A stretch of DNA of 64,000 nucleotides from Paractinoplanes bogorensis (GTDB taxonomy: Bacteria > Actinomycetota > Actinomycetes > Mycobacteriales > Micromonosporaceae): the NCBI RefSeq assembly GCF_018829635.1, contig NZ_JAHKKG010000010.1, positions 248,001 through 312,000 of the forward strand. Reading direction: 5' to 3'. The translations under genes were made by a program, and so were the position numbers. Below the pieces are notes generated by a model, which saw nothing but the letters and a program-made list of their open reading frames with translations, did not search any database and was not told the DNA's origin. This document shows, piece by piece, positions 56,296-64,000 of this stretch; positions within the stretch are counted from its first letter, which is position 1; each line of letters begins with the position of its first letter.

Positions 56296-56326
56296 GCCTC
56301 CCCCGCCTGATCGAGGCGAGGGAGGC
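56296..56326. terminator. Bidirectional hairpin terminator
   Basis: GCCTCCCCCGCCT (56296-56308), 5-base loop GATCG, AGGCGAGGGAGGC (56314-56326): 13-bp arms with one mismatch, directly after the propeller gene stop and 8 bp before the convergent gene end. No U-tract on either strand, which is usual in GC-rich actinomycetes. Confidence 0.8.
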
Positions 56327-56333
56327 ACATCGG

Positions 56334-57095
56334 TCAGCGGCAGCGGCTGGACAGTTCCTGATAGAGCTTGACCGCCTCGAGCGCGGCCTGGAGACGGGCC
56401 TGCAGGTCGTAGAGCGCGGCGTTCGCCTGGTCGGACCTGGCCTGCACCTCGAGCCACTGCTCCTGCAGATCACGTTGTTCACGACCGAGCTGCTCGGCCT
56501 CGCGCTTCGCGTTGATCACGGCCGTGCCGCCGGGCAGCGACGTCTTCACGTCGGAGTAGGTGATCGGCCGGACGATCGGGTGACCGTTGTGCTCCGTCTC
56601 GATCGGGTCGAGCGCGTTGTCGTTGATGTAGTCGGCGAGCAGCTGCTGGGCGTGCTGCTGGGCCGCGACGTAGTCGGCCAGGGCCTGGTTGTTGCGGTCG
56701 CGGGCGGCCTGTGCCTCCCGGGCGAGCCGGTCCGCCTCGGCGGTGGCGGCCTGAATTTCCGAGTTGAGCAGGTCGACCCACTCGCCCAGCTGCTTCAGAT
56801 TGTCCTGGTAGTCGTCGCATTCGGCCGGCGGGTTGCCACCGCCGCCGCCACCGCTCCCGCCACCGGGCTGGTCCTTGGGCGGGGTGCCGCCGCTGACCGG
56901 GGGCGGGGTCCACTCGTAGCGGGCACAGAAGCCGACGAGGACAGTGTTCCAGCCGGACTCGTCCCGGGTGGAGATCACCCGGGTGTCCTCCTTGACGCAT
57001 TTCAGATCGTCGAGGGCATAAGCAGGCGCCGGTGCCAGAGCTACCGCGGCACCGACCACCGCGAGCACCCCGACAACGCCTCGAATCATTCGCAT
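56334..57095 (-). CDS. Secreted coiled-coil protein of unknown function
   Basis: A 253-residue exported protein. The signal peptide (residues 1-27) ends with ALAPAPAYA. A small N-terminal part with Cys in DLKCVKED and FCARYEW is followed by a Pro/Gly linker (GGGSGGGGGG), then CDDYQ and a long heptad coiled coil of about 150 residues in two parts (110-165 and 200-248), ending SSRC. Four cysteines could form disulfides. I do not recognise the family; a surface spacer or envelope scaffold fits. ATG at 57095; 57089 is possible. Confidence 0.7.
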   Translation of the reverse strand: MRMIRGVVGVLAVVGAAVALAPAPAYALDDLKCVKEDTRVISTRDESGWNTVLVGFCARYEWTPPPVSGGTPPKDQPGGGSGGGGGGNPPAECDDYQDNLKQLGEWVDLLNSEIQAATAEADRLAREAQAARDRNNQALADYVAAQQHAQQLLADYINDNALDPIETEHNGHPIVRPITYSDVKTSLPGGTAVINAKREAEQLGREQRDLQEQWLEVQARSDQANAALYDLQARLQAALEAVKLYQELSSRCR

Positions 57096-57225
57096 GCGTC
57101 GAAGGGTGCGGCATCGTGCGGCCGTTCCCTGTCGGGCATCCGATGATCTTCGCGTGTCCCGGGTGAAGACCGGGGATCTCCCTAGGAGAGGCGCTCACTC
57201 CGGTTTCCGGATGTATGGTCCCTTG

Positions 57226-59049
57226 ATGACCGTCCTGGGAGTGCTTTCCCCGTTCCTGGGCGGGTGGTATTTCGGCGGGGTGCTCGAAGGGATCGCGGGG
57301 GCCGCGGCCGACGCCGCCGCCACAGTGGTCGCCGTCCAGACGCTGGACGCGGGCACCGAGCAGCTCGAGCTGACCGAACCGCCGCACCCGCCGCACCCGC
57401 TGGCCTGGGATCACGCGGCCGGGTTCGTGGTCATCGTGAACGCGGCCAGCGCCAAATATCTGCGCGAGCTCCAGGCCACCGGCCGGCCGGTCGTCGTGGT
57501 CAGCCACGAGTTCGCCGATGTGGACTGTCCGACCGTCTTCCCGGACAACCGGGTCGGGGTGCGGGCCGCGGTCGAGCACCTGATCGGGCACGGGCACCGG
57601 CGGATCGCCTTCGCCGGCTTCCTGGGGGCGTTGGACCAGCTCGAGCGGTACGACACGTACCAGCGGACGCTGCGTGACCACGGCATCGAACCGGACCCGG
57701 ACCTGGTCTTCGAGGCGGCCGACAACCAGGAGGCCGGCGGGGCGGGGGCGGCCCGCGCGATGCTCGCGGCCGGGCTGCCGTCGACCGCGGTCGTGGCCGG
57801 CACCGACCTCAACGCGATCGGCATCCTGCGGGTGCTGACCGGAGCCGGCTGCCGGTTGCCCGGCGACCAGGCCGTGATCGGCTTCGACGACCTGTCCGAC
57901 GCGTCGTTCACCGACCCGCCGCTCACCACCGTGCGGCAGCCGCTGTTCCAGGTCGGCGTGACCGCGGCGCGGGTGCTGCTGGCCGCGATCGACGGCACCG
58001 GCGGGTCGCCCGAGCGGCACGAGGTCGCGACCGAGCTGGTGGTCCGGGAGTCGTGCGGGTGTCCCCCGGCGCTCGACGAGGCGGCGCTGCGGGCCGGCGC
58101 GAAATCGCAGTACCGCGAGCGCATCCGTCTGCAGCACTCGCTCAGCAACCAGTACGACATCAGCCTCGACCTGTTGCGCAGTCACGAAGAGGATCCCCGG
58201 TCGCTGAACTGGCTGCGCCGCACCTCGGCCCGGGCCGGGTGTCTCGGCTTGTGGACTCCCGGCGAGCCGCAGCTCGAGACGGCCGGCCACTTCGACCGGT
58301 CCGCGCCCGCGCCGGCTCCGCTTCCGCCGGTCACGGTGAGCGGGTTCCCGCCGGCCGCGCTGCTGGCGACGGCCCGGGCCGAGCCGGGCACGCTGACCTT
58401 CGTGGTGCCGGTGCGGGTGGGTGCCCGTGACTGGGGGCTGCTGGCCACGGTCGACCGGGTCGACCTGAAGTCGGCCACCGGGCGCGAGGCGATCAACCAG
58501 TGGGCGGCGTTGCTGACCGGTGCGCTCGACTACCAGGCCGTGCTGCACACCCTGCGGGAGCAGGAGGAGCAGTTGCGGGCCAGTGCGCTGCACGACCACC
58601 TGACCGGACTGCCGAACCGGACGTACTTCCTGCAGTTGCTGGCCGAGGCGATCGGGCGTGGTCCGCGGGTGGCGGTGCTGTTCGTCGACCTGGACGGATT
58701 CAAGCAGATCAACGACACGTACGGGCACGCGGTCGGTGACCAGGTCCTGGTCGAGGTGGCCGACCGGCTGCGGGCCGAGCTCGGCGGCCGCGGCACCGCG
58801 GGCCGCTTCGGCGGCGACGAGTTCCTGGTGCTGCTGGACGCGCTCGACGATCACCACACCGCCGAGGCGATCGCCCGGCAACTGCTGGCGACGCTGTGCC
58901 GCCCGCACGGGGAGCTGGTGGTCTCGGCCAGCATCGGGGTCGCCGTCGCGTCCGACGCCGACCCGGATGTGCTGGTCCGTGCGGCGGACACGGCCATGTA
59001 CCGGGCGAAGTCCCGGCACACCGGCTGGTTCCTCAGCGCTGAAAAATGA
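57226..59049 (+). CDS. LacI-type sugar-binding domain fused to GGDEF
   Basis: A 607-residue cytosolic protein. Residues 1-285 are a periplasmic-binding-protein-like (LacI ligand) domain: VLGVLSPFLGGWYFGGVLEGI, VVVSHEF, DNRVGVRAAVEHLIGHGHRRIAFAG, VIGFDDLSDA, TTVRQP and the closing VVRESCGCPP. There is no DNA-binding domain and no signal peptide. A middle region (290-450) links to GGDEF (450-605) with GRFGGDEFLVLL intact and no RxxD inhibitory site. The start is the ATG at 57226; 57211 is possible. The 3' end overlaps the GH gene by 17 bases. Confidence 0.88.
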   Translation: MTVLGVLSPFLGGWYFGGVLEGIAGAAADAAATVVAVQTLDAGTEQLELTEPPHPPHPLAWDHAAGFVVIVNAASAKYLRELQATGRPVVVVSHEFADVDCPTVFPDNRVGVRAAVEHLIGHGHRRIAFAGFLGALDQLERYDTYQRTLRDHGIEPDPDLVFEAADNQEAGGAGAARAMLAAGLPSTAVVAGTDLNAIGILRVLTGAGCRLPGDQAVIGFDDLSDASFTDPPLTTVRQPLFQVGVTAARVLLAAIDGTGGSPERHEVATELVVRESCGCPPALDEAALRAGAKSQYRERIRLQHSLSNQYDISLDLLRSHEEDPRSLNWLRRTSARAGCLGLWTPGEPQLETAGHFDRSAPAPAPLPPVTVSGFPPAALLATARAEPGTLTFVVPVRVGARDWGLLATVDRVDLKSATGREAINQWAALLTGALDYQAVLHTLREQEEQLRASALHDHLTGLPNRTYFLQLLAEAIGRGPRVAVLFVDLDGFKQINDTYGHAVGDQVLVEVADRLRAELGGRGTAGRFGGDEFLVLLDALDDHHTAEAIARQLLATLCRPHGELVVSASIGVAVASDADPDVLVRAADTAMYRAKSRHTGWFLSAEK

Positions 59050-60544
59050 TCACCCGGGGTTCCCCGGCCGGATCCGCCTCCAGGATCTCGCCGGGTTTCA
59101 GGTGGCCGGACGACCGCGTCCCGCCGGTGCGCGGGTCGACGATGCGGTAGCCGGACGGCGTACCGGCGTCCTGCATCATCGGCAGCCGGCCGCCTGTCTC
59201 CTGATAGACGATCGCCAGTTCCCCCGGCACGACCAGCCCGCGCGGGCCGATGAAGACCTCCCAGTCCGGCCGCATGTCGGTGGTGGGCAGGCCGGCCAGG
59301 ATCCGCCCGACCAGCCCGACATAGGCCGAGCCCTCGTAGTCCAGCGCGTCCCGCCAGCTGCCGCCGGGTCCGGCGAAGGAGGCCGCGTGCCCGGGCTCGC
59401 CGTCGCGCAGCACCCACTGCCAGATGTTGGCGGCGCCGTAGACGACGCCCATCGTGGACCCGGCACACAGATTGCTCCACGCCTCGTGCCCCTGCCACCA
59501 GCCGGCCGCGACATCGGCCCTTCCGGTTCCCTCGTACGTCGGTTCGCCGTTCGCCACCGCACGCACGGGCTCGTTGCGCCACATGTCGGCCACCCGCTCG
59601 GGCACGTGCTCGCCACCGTGCCCGGTCTGGCACCACTGGAAGTCGAGCCATTCGGCGCCCTGATGCGCGTCGGCCCGGGCGTGCGGCCGGTAGTGGATGC
59701 CGGTCGGCTGGCCGTAGCAGTCACTCTCGTGCACCTCGCGCCCGCCCGCCTCGATCTGCGGCTCGGTGCCGGAGCCGTCCGCGCCGACCAGCCAGATCGC
59801 CGGCCGGGCGCCGTAGCGAGCGACCAGGTAACGGCAGTAGCGGGCGTACTCGTCCGGCGGCACCACCGTCCCGGCCACGTCGAGCCCCTTCCAGCCGAAC
59901 CCGTGGAAGACCGGCTGCAGGACGGGGACGATGCCGTGCTCGATCAGGATGGCGAGCAGGCGGTCGAGGTACTGGAAATATCCGGGGTTGAGCCGGGTCA
60001 GACGGCCCTGCGGGAGATCTTCGAAGCCGACGTCGAAACCCTCGTCGGCGGTGCGGTCGCGCGGGCCGGTGGCGCGCATGTCGGGCTGCACGGTCATCAG
60101 CAGCACGGCGTTGAAACCCTTGGCCTGCCGGTCACGGGCATAGTCGCCGACCTGCTCCTCGGTGGCCCGCCAGGGCAGCGCCCAGGCCGTGTCGGCGACC
60201 AGCAGGGCCGGGGTGCCGTCGGCGTGCACGAGACTGCGGCCGCCGGGTGACATGCGCCAGAAACCGGGCCGGTGCACCTGGTCTTCCAGCACGTCCATGG
60301 TGCCGGTCACGCCGTGCAGACCCGGGTCCTCGACGTTCGCGGCCGTGACCCACCGCCAGGTGCCGTGGTGGACCGGAGAGGCGAACCGGACCCGCCATAT
60401 CGCACCACCGTCGTAGAAGGCGGGCCGGCGCAGCACGGTCCCGTCGTCGTGGGTGAAGGTGACCCAGACGTCGACCGACATGTACGGGTCCTCGTGATGC
60501 GCCCCGGACAGGGTGACTTCCGCTTCCTGCCACTGCCTGATCAC
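59033..60544 (-). CDS. DUF5060/DUF4038 glycoside hydrolase (apiosidase-like)
   Basis: A 503-residue cytosolic protein: an N-terminal DUF5060 beta-domain (about 1-85, VTLSGAHHEDPYMSVDVWVTF) and a DUF4038 TIM-barrel (95-400) with LVADTAWALPWRATEEQV, ARDRQAKGFNAVLLMTVQPD, and the acid/base and nucleophile candidates in VFHGFGWKG and NGEPTYEG. A C-terminal domain follows. It is the last gene of the ABC importer operon and starts with a GTG 3 bp after the permease stop. Intracellular trimming of an imported oligosaccharide is the likely role. Confidence 0.85.
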   Translation of the reverse strand: MIRQWQEAEVTLSGAHHEDPYMSVDVWVTFTHDDGTVLRRPAFYDGGAIWRVRFASPVHHGTWRWVTAANVEDPGLHGVTGTMDVLEDQVHRPGFWRMSPGGRSLVHADGTPALLVADTAWALPWRATEEQVGDYARDRQAKGFNAVLLMTVQPDMRATGPRDRTADEGFDVGFEDLPQGRLTRLNPGYFQYLDRLLAILIEHGIVPVLQPVFHGFGWKGLDVAGTVVPPDEYARYCRYLVARYGARPAIWLVGADGSGTEPQIEAGGREVHESDCYGQPTGIHYRPHARADAHQGAEWLDFQWCQTGHGGEHVPERVADMWRNEPVRAVANGEPTYEGTGRADVAAGWWQGHEAWSNLCAGSTMGVVYGAANIWQWVLRDGEPGHAASFAGPGGSWRDALDYEGSAYVGLVGRILAGLPTTDMRPDWEVFIGPRGLVVPGELAIVYQETGGRLPMMQDAGTPSGYRIVDPRTGGTRSSGHLKPGEILEADPAGEPRVIIFQR

Positions 60545-60547
60545 GGC

Positions 60548-61408
60548 TCAGCCCTTCGAGGCGCCGGCGGTGAGCCCACCGACGATCCAGCGTTGCAGGA
60601 ACGTGTACGCGATCAGGATCGGCACGACGGCGATGAGGATGCCCGCGGCCAGTCCGGTGCTGTTGTTGGAGAACTGGCCCTGGAAGTTGAGCAGCCCGAC
60701 CGGGATCGTCTTGCTGGCGTCCGAGTTGAGCAGGATCAGCGCGAACAGGAACTCGTTCCAGGTCGCCACCGCGTCCAGGATGAACACGGTGACCAGAGCG
60801 GGCAGGGACAACGGGAGCACGATGGTCAGGAAGACGCGCCACGGCCCGGCCCCGTCGATCTTGGCGGCCTCGATGATCTCGTCCGGGATCTGCCGGATGA
60901 ACGACTGCAGCACCAGCACCTCGAACGGGATGCCGAAGGCCAGGTAGGGGCCGACCAGGCCGATCAGGCTGTCGGTGAGGCCGGCGCTGCGGGCCATCAC
61001 GAAGACCGGCACGATCGTGATGTAGATCGGGATGGTGAGCCCGAGGAACACCGTGTACATGATGGCCGCGCCGAACCGGATGCGCAGTTTGGCCAGGGCG
61101 TACGCGAGCATCGCGCTCACGAAGACGCCGAGCGGGACCTTGAGCAGCAGCAGAACAGTGCTGTTGCGGTACGTCGTGGCGAAGTTGCCGATGTTCCAGG
61201 CGTCGGCGAAGTTGCCCAGGGTGAAGGTGCCGGGCCAGGACAGCGGACCGTGCGACACGAAGTCGGCGAGCGGGCGGACGCCCGTGATCACCAGCAGCAC
61301 GAGTGGGGAGATCCACACCAGAGCTGCGATTGTCATGCCGACGGTCGTACCGAAACCGCCTCTGGGTCCGGGTTTTAGTTTTTCAGGCGGCGCGGCGACG
61401 GTCGTCAC
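60548..61408 (-). CDS. Carbohydrate ABC transporter permease (MalG type)
   Basis: A 286-residue permease with six helices and the EAA loop EAAKIDGAGPWRVFLTIVLPLSLPAL. It starts with a GTG overlapping the upstream permease stop (GTGA). The C-terminus ends with the family's FLQRWIVGGLTAGASKG. Forms a heterodimer with the product of the gene at 61405. Confidence 0.94.
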   Translation of the reverse strand: MTTVAAPPEKLKPGPRGGFGTTVGMTIAALVWISPLVLLVITGVRPLADFVSHGPLSWPGTFTLGNFADAWNIGNFATTYRNSTVLLLLKVPLGVFVSAMLAYALAKLRIRFGAAIMYTVFLGLTIPIYITIVPVFVMARSAGLTDSLIGLVGPYLAFGIPFEVLVLQSFIRQIPDEIIEAAKIDGAGPWRVFLTIVLPLSLPALVTVFILDAVATWNEFLFALILLNSDASKTIPVGLLNFQGQFSNNSTGLAAGILIAVVPILIAYTFLQRWIVGGLTAGASKG

Positions 61409-62289
61409 GCGGACGCCTCCTTCGTCTGGGAGCGGACGTACGGAATGCTGACCGCGATCGCCACGACGGTGATGACGACGGCGATGGCCGTGCCGTAGCC
61501 GGCCTGGTTGTACTGGAAGACGTTGAAGTACATCCACGTGCCCATCACCTGGGTCGCCGTGCCCGGACCGCCGTAGGTCATGGCGTAGATCAGGTCGAAC
61601 ACCTTGAACGAGTCGATGACCGACAGCGCGATCACCACGTAGTGCGCGGGCCGCAGCCCGGGCATCGTGATGTGCCAGAACTGCTGCCACCGGCCCGCGC
61701 CGTCGACCGTCGCCGCCTCGTACAGCTCCTGGTTGATGCCCTGCAGCGCGGCCAGATAGAGCAGCATCGGGAAGCCGACGCGGAGCCAGATCGCCGCCAC
61801 CATGGTCGCGCCCAGCGCCGTCGAGTCCTGCCCGAGCCACGGCTGGGCCAGGCTGTCCAGCCCGATCGCGCGCAGGCCCGCGTTGATCGCGCCGTACTGC
61901 GGGTTGTAGAGCCAGCCCCAGATCGAGGCGACCGACACCAGCGGCAGCACGGCCGGGGTGTAGAAGATCAGCCGCAGCACCGGTTTACCGCGCACCTTGC
62001 CGTTGAGCACGACGGCGAGGGCCAGACCGAGGACCACCGGCACGACGACGGTGACCACGGCCCAGATCAGGTTGTTCAGCGCGGCCTGGGCGACGACCGG
62101 GTCGTCCACCATCGACGTGTAGTTGTCGACGCCGACGATGTTGTAGGAGGCGCTGAGCCCGTCCCAGTCGGTGAAGCTGAACCACAGCGAGTTCAGCGCC
62201 GGGTAGACCAGGAACCCGAGGTAGACCAGCAGGGCCGGGGCGGCGAAACCCCAGGCGACCAGGCCCCCGTGCCTGGTCCGGCGTTTCAC
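61405..62289 (-). CDS. Carbohydrate ABC transporter permease (MalF type)
   Basis: A 294-residue permease: PALLVYLGFLVYPALNSLWFSFTDW at helix 1, RLIFYTPAVLPLVSVASIWGWLY, and the EAA loop EAATVDGAGRWQQFWHITMPGLRP. It begins with a GTG (KRRTRHGG) that overlaps the binding-protein stop by GTGA. No dedicated ATPase is in the operon; importers of this class usually share a MsiK-type ATPase encoded elsewhere. Confidence 0.94.
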   Translation of the reverse strand: MKRRTRHGGLVAWGFAAPALLVYLGFLVYPALNSLWFSFTDWDGLSASYNIVGVDNYTSMVDDPVVAQAALNNLIWAVVTVVVPVVLGLALAVVLNGKVRGKPVLRLIFYTPAVLPLVSVASIWGWLYNPQYGAINAGLRAIGLDSLAQPWLGQDSTALGATMVAAIWLRVGFPMLLYLAALQGINQELYEAATVDGAGRWQQFWHITMPGLRPAHYVVIALSVIDSFKVFDLIYAMTYGGPGTATQVMGTWMYFNVFQYNQAGYGTAIAVVITVVAIAVSIPYVRSQTKEASA

Positions 62290-63590
62290 TTCTTCCAGCC
62301 CTTGATGACGTCCTGCATCTTCTTGGCCGCCTCGGCCGGCGCGGTCTTGCCCTGCAGCACGTCGCTCTGGATCGCGAAGTACTGGTCGGCCTGCTTCTTG
62401 GGGAAGGCCTGGTCCTGGATCGTGTAGAACGGCTGCTTGCCGGCGCCCTGGGAGTACTCGTACGACAGCGGCAGAGTGGACTTGTCGGGCTCGGCCCCGG
62501 TGACGGCGGACGAGGTGACCTTGAGGGCCTTCTGGGTGTCCGGCTTGACGATGAAGTCGATCAGGGCCGCCGCCATGTCCGGGTTCCCGGCCTTGGCGTT
62601 GACCATGTAGCCCTCGACGAACCCGGAGTGCCGGTCCGGCGCGTGGTCGGTGGGCAGCGTGAAGACGCCGAAGTCGGCCGACTTCTTGCCGCCGGCCTGG
62701 ATGCCCTGGGCCTCGGTCCACGAACCGGTGATGGTGTAGGCGGCCTTGCCCTGCACGTACCAGAGCTCGACGTCGGCCGGGTCGAGTCCGACCGCGCCGG
62801 CCGGCATCCACTTCTGGTCCTGCCACTTCTTGAAGGTGGTGAACGCGGTGACGACCTCGGGGCGGTCCCAGCTCTCGTCGCCGGTGAGCAGCTTGTCGTG
62901 CAGCTCGGGCCCGGCGCTCGTCTCGAGCAGGTATTCGAACAGGCGCATGACGTGCCAGCCGTACTTGCCGCCGGCGCCGAGCGGGGTGATACCCGCCGCG
63001 ACCAGCTTGGCGTTCATGTCTTCGAGTTCCGCGTACGACTTCGGCGGCGCGCTGATCTTGGCCTTGGCGAACGCGGCCTGGCTGTACCAACCCCCGATCC
63101 CGTTGACGATGAACGGCACTCCGCCCTTGACGCCGTCGAACGTCATGCCCTGGACCGCCGCCGGGTTCAGCCGCGTGTCCCAGCCGAACTTCGTGTAGTA
63201 CGAGCTCAGGTCCATCGCCTGCTTGGACTTGACGAACGGGGCGCCGATCTGGCCGCCCCAGATGCGCCACACGTCCGGGCCCTTGCCGCCGAGCAGCTCG
63301 GTGCGCAGCTTGTCGGGATAGACGGCCGCCCCCGAGCCGGGCAGCGAGTCGACGGTGGTGGTCGTGCCGTTCTGCGCGTCGAAGGCTTTCACCTGGGCCT
63401 TGACGAGGTCGATGGTGGAGTTGTCCTCGTAGGTGAAGAGCCGGAGCTCCTTGGAGCCGTTGCCGGAGCCGCCGGCCGGCGCGGCGGCCGTGTCGCCGCC
63501 CGTGCCGGTGCACGCGGCGAGCCCGGCGGCGAGGGTGGCGCCGCCGGTCAGGGTGAGGAAGCGGCGGCGGTTCAGGACGCTGTCGTTCAT
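62286..63590 (-). CDS. Carbohydrate ABC transporter substrate-binding lipoprotein
   Basis: A 434-residue family 1 binding protein (MalE/UgpB size). Twin-arginine-like signal NRRRFLTLTGGATLAAGLAAC with lipobox ending in Cys27, then the two-lobe fold with FTYEDNSTIDLVKAQVKAF, GPDVWRIWGGQ, and FWEAQ-like TGSWTEAQGIQ (ligand loop). Likely captures an oligosaccharide or glycoside. ATG at 63590 is chosen because GGAG lies 6 bases upstream. The gene follows the nucleoside hydrolase stop by 2 bases. Confidence 0.92.
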   Translation of the reverse strand: MNDSVLNRRRFLTLTGGATLAAGLAACTGTGGDTAAAPAGGSGNGSKELRLFTYEDNSTIDLVKAQVKAFDAQNGTTTTVDSLPGSGAAVYPDKLRTELLGGKGPDVWRIWGGQIGAPFVKSKQAMDLSSYYTKFGWDTRLNPAAVQGMTFDGVKGGVPFIVNGIGGWYSQAAFAKAKISAPPKSYAELEDMNAKLVAAGITPLGAGGKYGWHVMRLFEYLLETSAGPELHDKLLTGDESWDRPEVVTAFTTFKKWQDQKWMPAGAVGLDPADVELWYVQGKAAYTITGSWTEAQGIQAGGKKSADFGVFTLPTDHAPDRHSGFVEGYMVNAKAGNPDMAAALIDFIVKPDTQKALKVTSSAVTGAEPDKSTLPLSYEYSQGAGKQPFYTIQDQAFPKKQADQYFAIQSDVLQGKTAPAEAAKKMQDVIKGWKK

Positions 63591-63592
63591 CG

Positions 63593-64000
63593 TCATCTCC
63601 TTGTCGGGGAATTTCCGAAACGGCGGATCTTGGCGAACATGTCCTCGAGCAGGTACCGGACGTCGACGGTCTCGACGACCCGGATCGGATTGCCGGTTCC
63701 CGGCAGGTAATGGCCCTCGGCGCCGAAGCGGGGGGCCGGCACGGTGCGGAACTGGGCGCCGCGCGGATAGAGCATCAGCGAGATCGCCGGCGAGTCGCCG
63801 AGCGAGCGGGACTCGATCGGCTCGTCGTGGTGCTGGTCGTTGAACTCGATCAGTTGCCGGATCAGGTAGTCGGCCAGCTCCGAGGTGCCGCCGATCTTCT
63901 CCTCGAGCTCGGCGTAGCCCACCGAGACCTGCGAATAGACGTTCGACGGCACCTGCCACACCCGGAGGCCGGAACCGAAGACGACGTTGGCCGCCGCGAT
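63593..64000 (-). CDS. Nucleoside hydrolase-like protein (partial, N-terminus off the right edge)
   Basis: The last 136 residues of an enzyme resembling the inosine-uridine nucleoside hydrolases, which cleave N-ribosidic bonds. The visible part reads IAAANVVFGSGLRVWQVPSNVYSQVSVGYAELEE, ELADYLIRQLIEF and RSLGDSPAISLML, matching the C-terminal half of the family; the DxDxxxDD calcium site would be beyond the edge. It is the first visible gene of the operon that continues with the ABC importer and DUF4038 hydrolase, so a glycoside of a nucleoside or a ribose-containing sugar may be the substrate (inference). Confidence 0.75.
   Translation of the reverse strand: MAAANVVFGSGLRVWQVPSNVYSQVSVGYAELEEKIGGTSELADYLIRQLIEFNDQHHDEPIESRSLGDSPAISLMLYPRGAQFRTVPAPRFGAEGHYLPGTGNPIRVVETVDVRYLLEDMFAKIRRFGNSPTRR

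Noticed and set aside
1..64000. Rho-independent search for tRNA, rRNA and riboswitches
   Set aside because: No cloverleaf with a T-loop GGTTCGAATCC pattern, no rRNA segment and no recognised riboswitch core was noticed by eye; a covariance-model scan was not possible.

Overview
The window is very GC-rich and tightly packed. Neighbouring genes often share 4-base ATGA or GTGA stop/start overlaps, GTG starts are common, and the gene set (decaprenyl-phosphate-arabinose enzymes, class F sortase, SigB/SigF-type sigma factor, Zur-type zinc-independent ribosomal proteins) is actinobacterial. The best guess is a filamentous actinomycete of the Micromonosporaceae, such as an Actinoplanes-like organism. 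That assignment is inference; no rRNA or tRNA gene was seen.

Left part (1-24.7 kb). A partial DedA gene is followed by a tightly coupled envelope operon (540-8006): membrane protein, MGDG-synthase-like glycosyltransferase, polysaccharide deacetylase, DprE1, DprE2, HAD phosphatase, phosphodiester glycosidase and the UbiA phosphoribosyltransferase. It largely reconstitutes decaprenyl-phosphoryl-arabinose synthesis. Next come an OmpR/EnvZ-type pair, an ABC exporter and a NarL-type kinase/regulator pair. A zinc-limitation island (about 14.2-17.2 kb) carries an ArsR regulator, a histidine-rich protein, alternative S14, L33, L28 and L31, and a CobW-like protein around a bidirectional Zur box. Then come a STAS protein, a CPBP protease, a second NarL-type pair, UppP, GtrA and a GGDEF-EAL protein.

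Middle (24.7-45 kb). A sugar-uptake and catabolism regulon is divergently arranged: ABC importer, class I aldolase and two PfkB kinases on one side, FAD oxidase and YhfZ-like regulator on the other. A plastic stretch follows, with a GH62 arabinofuranosidase pseudogene and a 167-bp MITE-like palindrome, then a metallo-hydrolase and a rhamnogalacturonan acetylesterase. After these lie an orphan anti-sigma factor, a fasciclin lipoprotein, a molybdopterin oxidoreductase, a Ser/Thr kinase, a CHRD-like surface protein with a class F sortase, and a SigB/SigF-type sigma gene with a YtxH-like protein.

Right part (45-64 kb). Assorted enzymes sit beside local regulators (FadR-, XRE-, LysR- and TetR-type), several with recognisable operators. 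The window ends in an operon for a nucleoside hydrolase, an ABC importer and a DUF4038 glycoside hydrolase, which converges on an unusual protein fusing a LacI-type sugar-binding domain to GGDEF.

The most unusual signal is a set of short tandem arrays (9, 18, 20-21, 24 and 44 bp units) at gene boundaries. At both NarL-type kinase/regulator junctions the array has duplicated the stop/start overlap and left bridging mini-ORFs that keep an unbroken chain of 4-base overlaps from kinase to regulator. Two further 18-bp arrays expand in frame inside genes.
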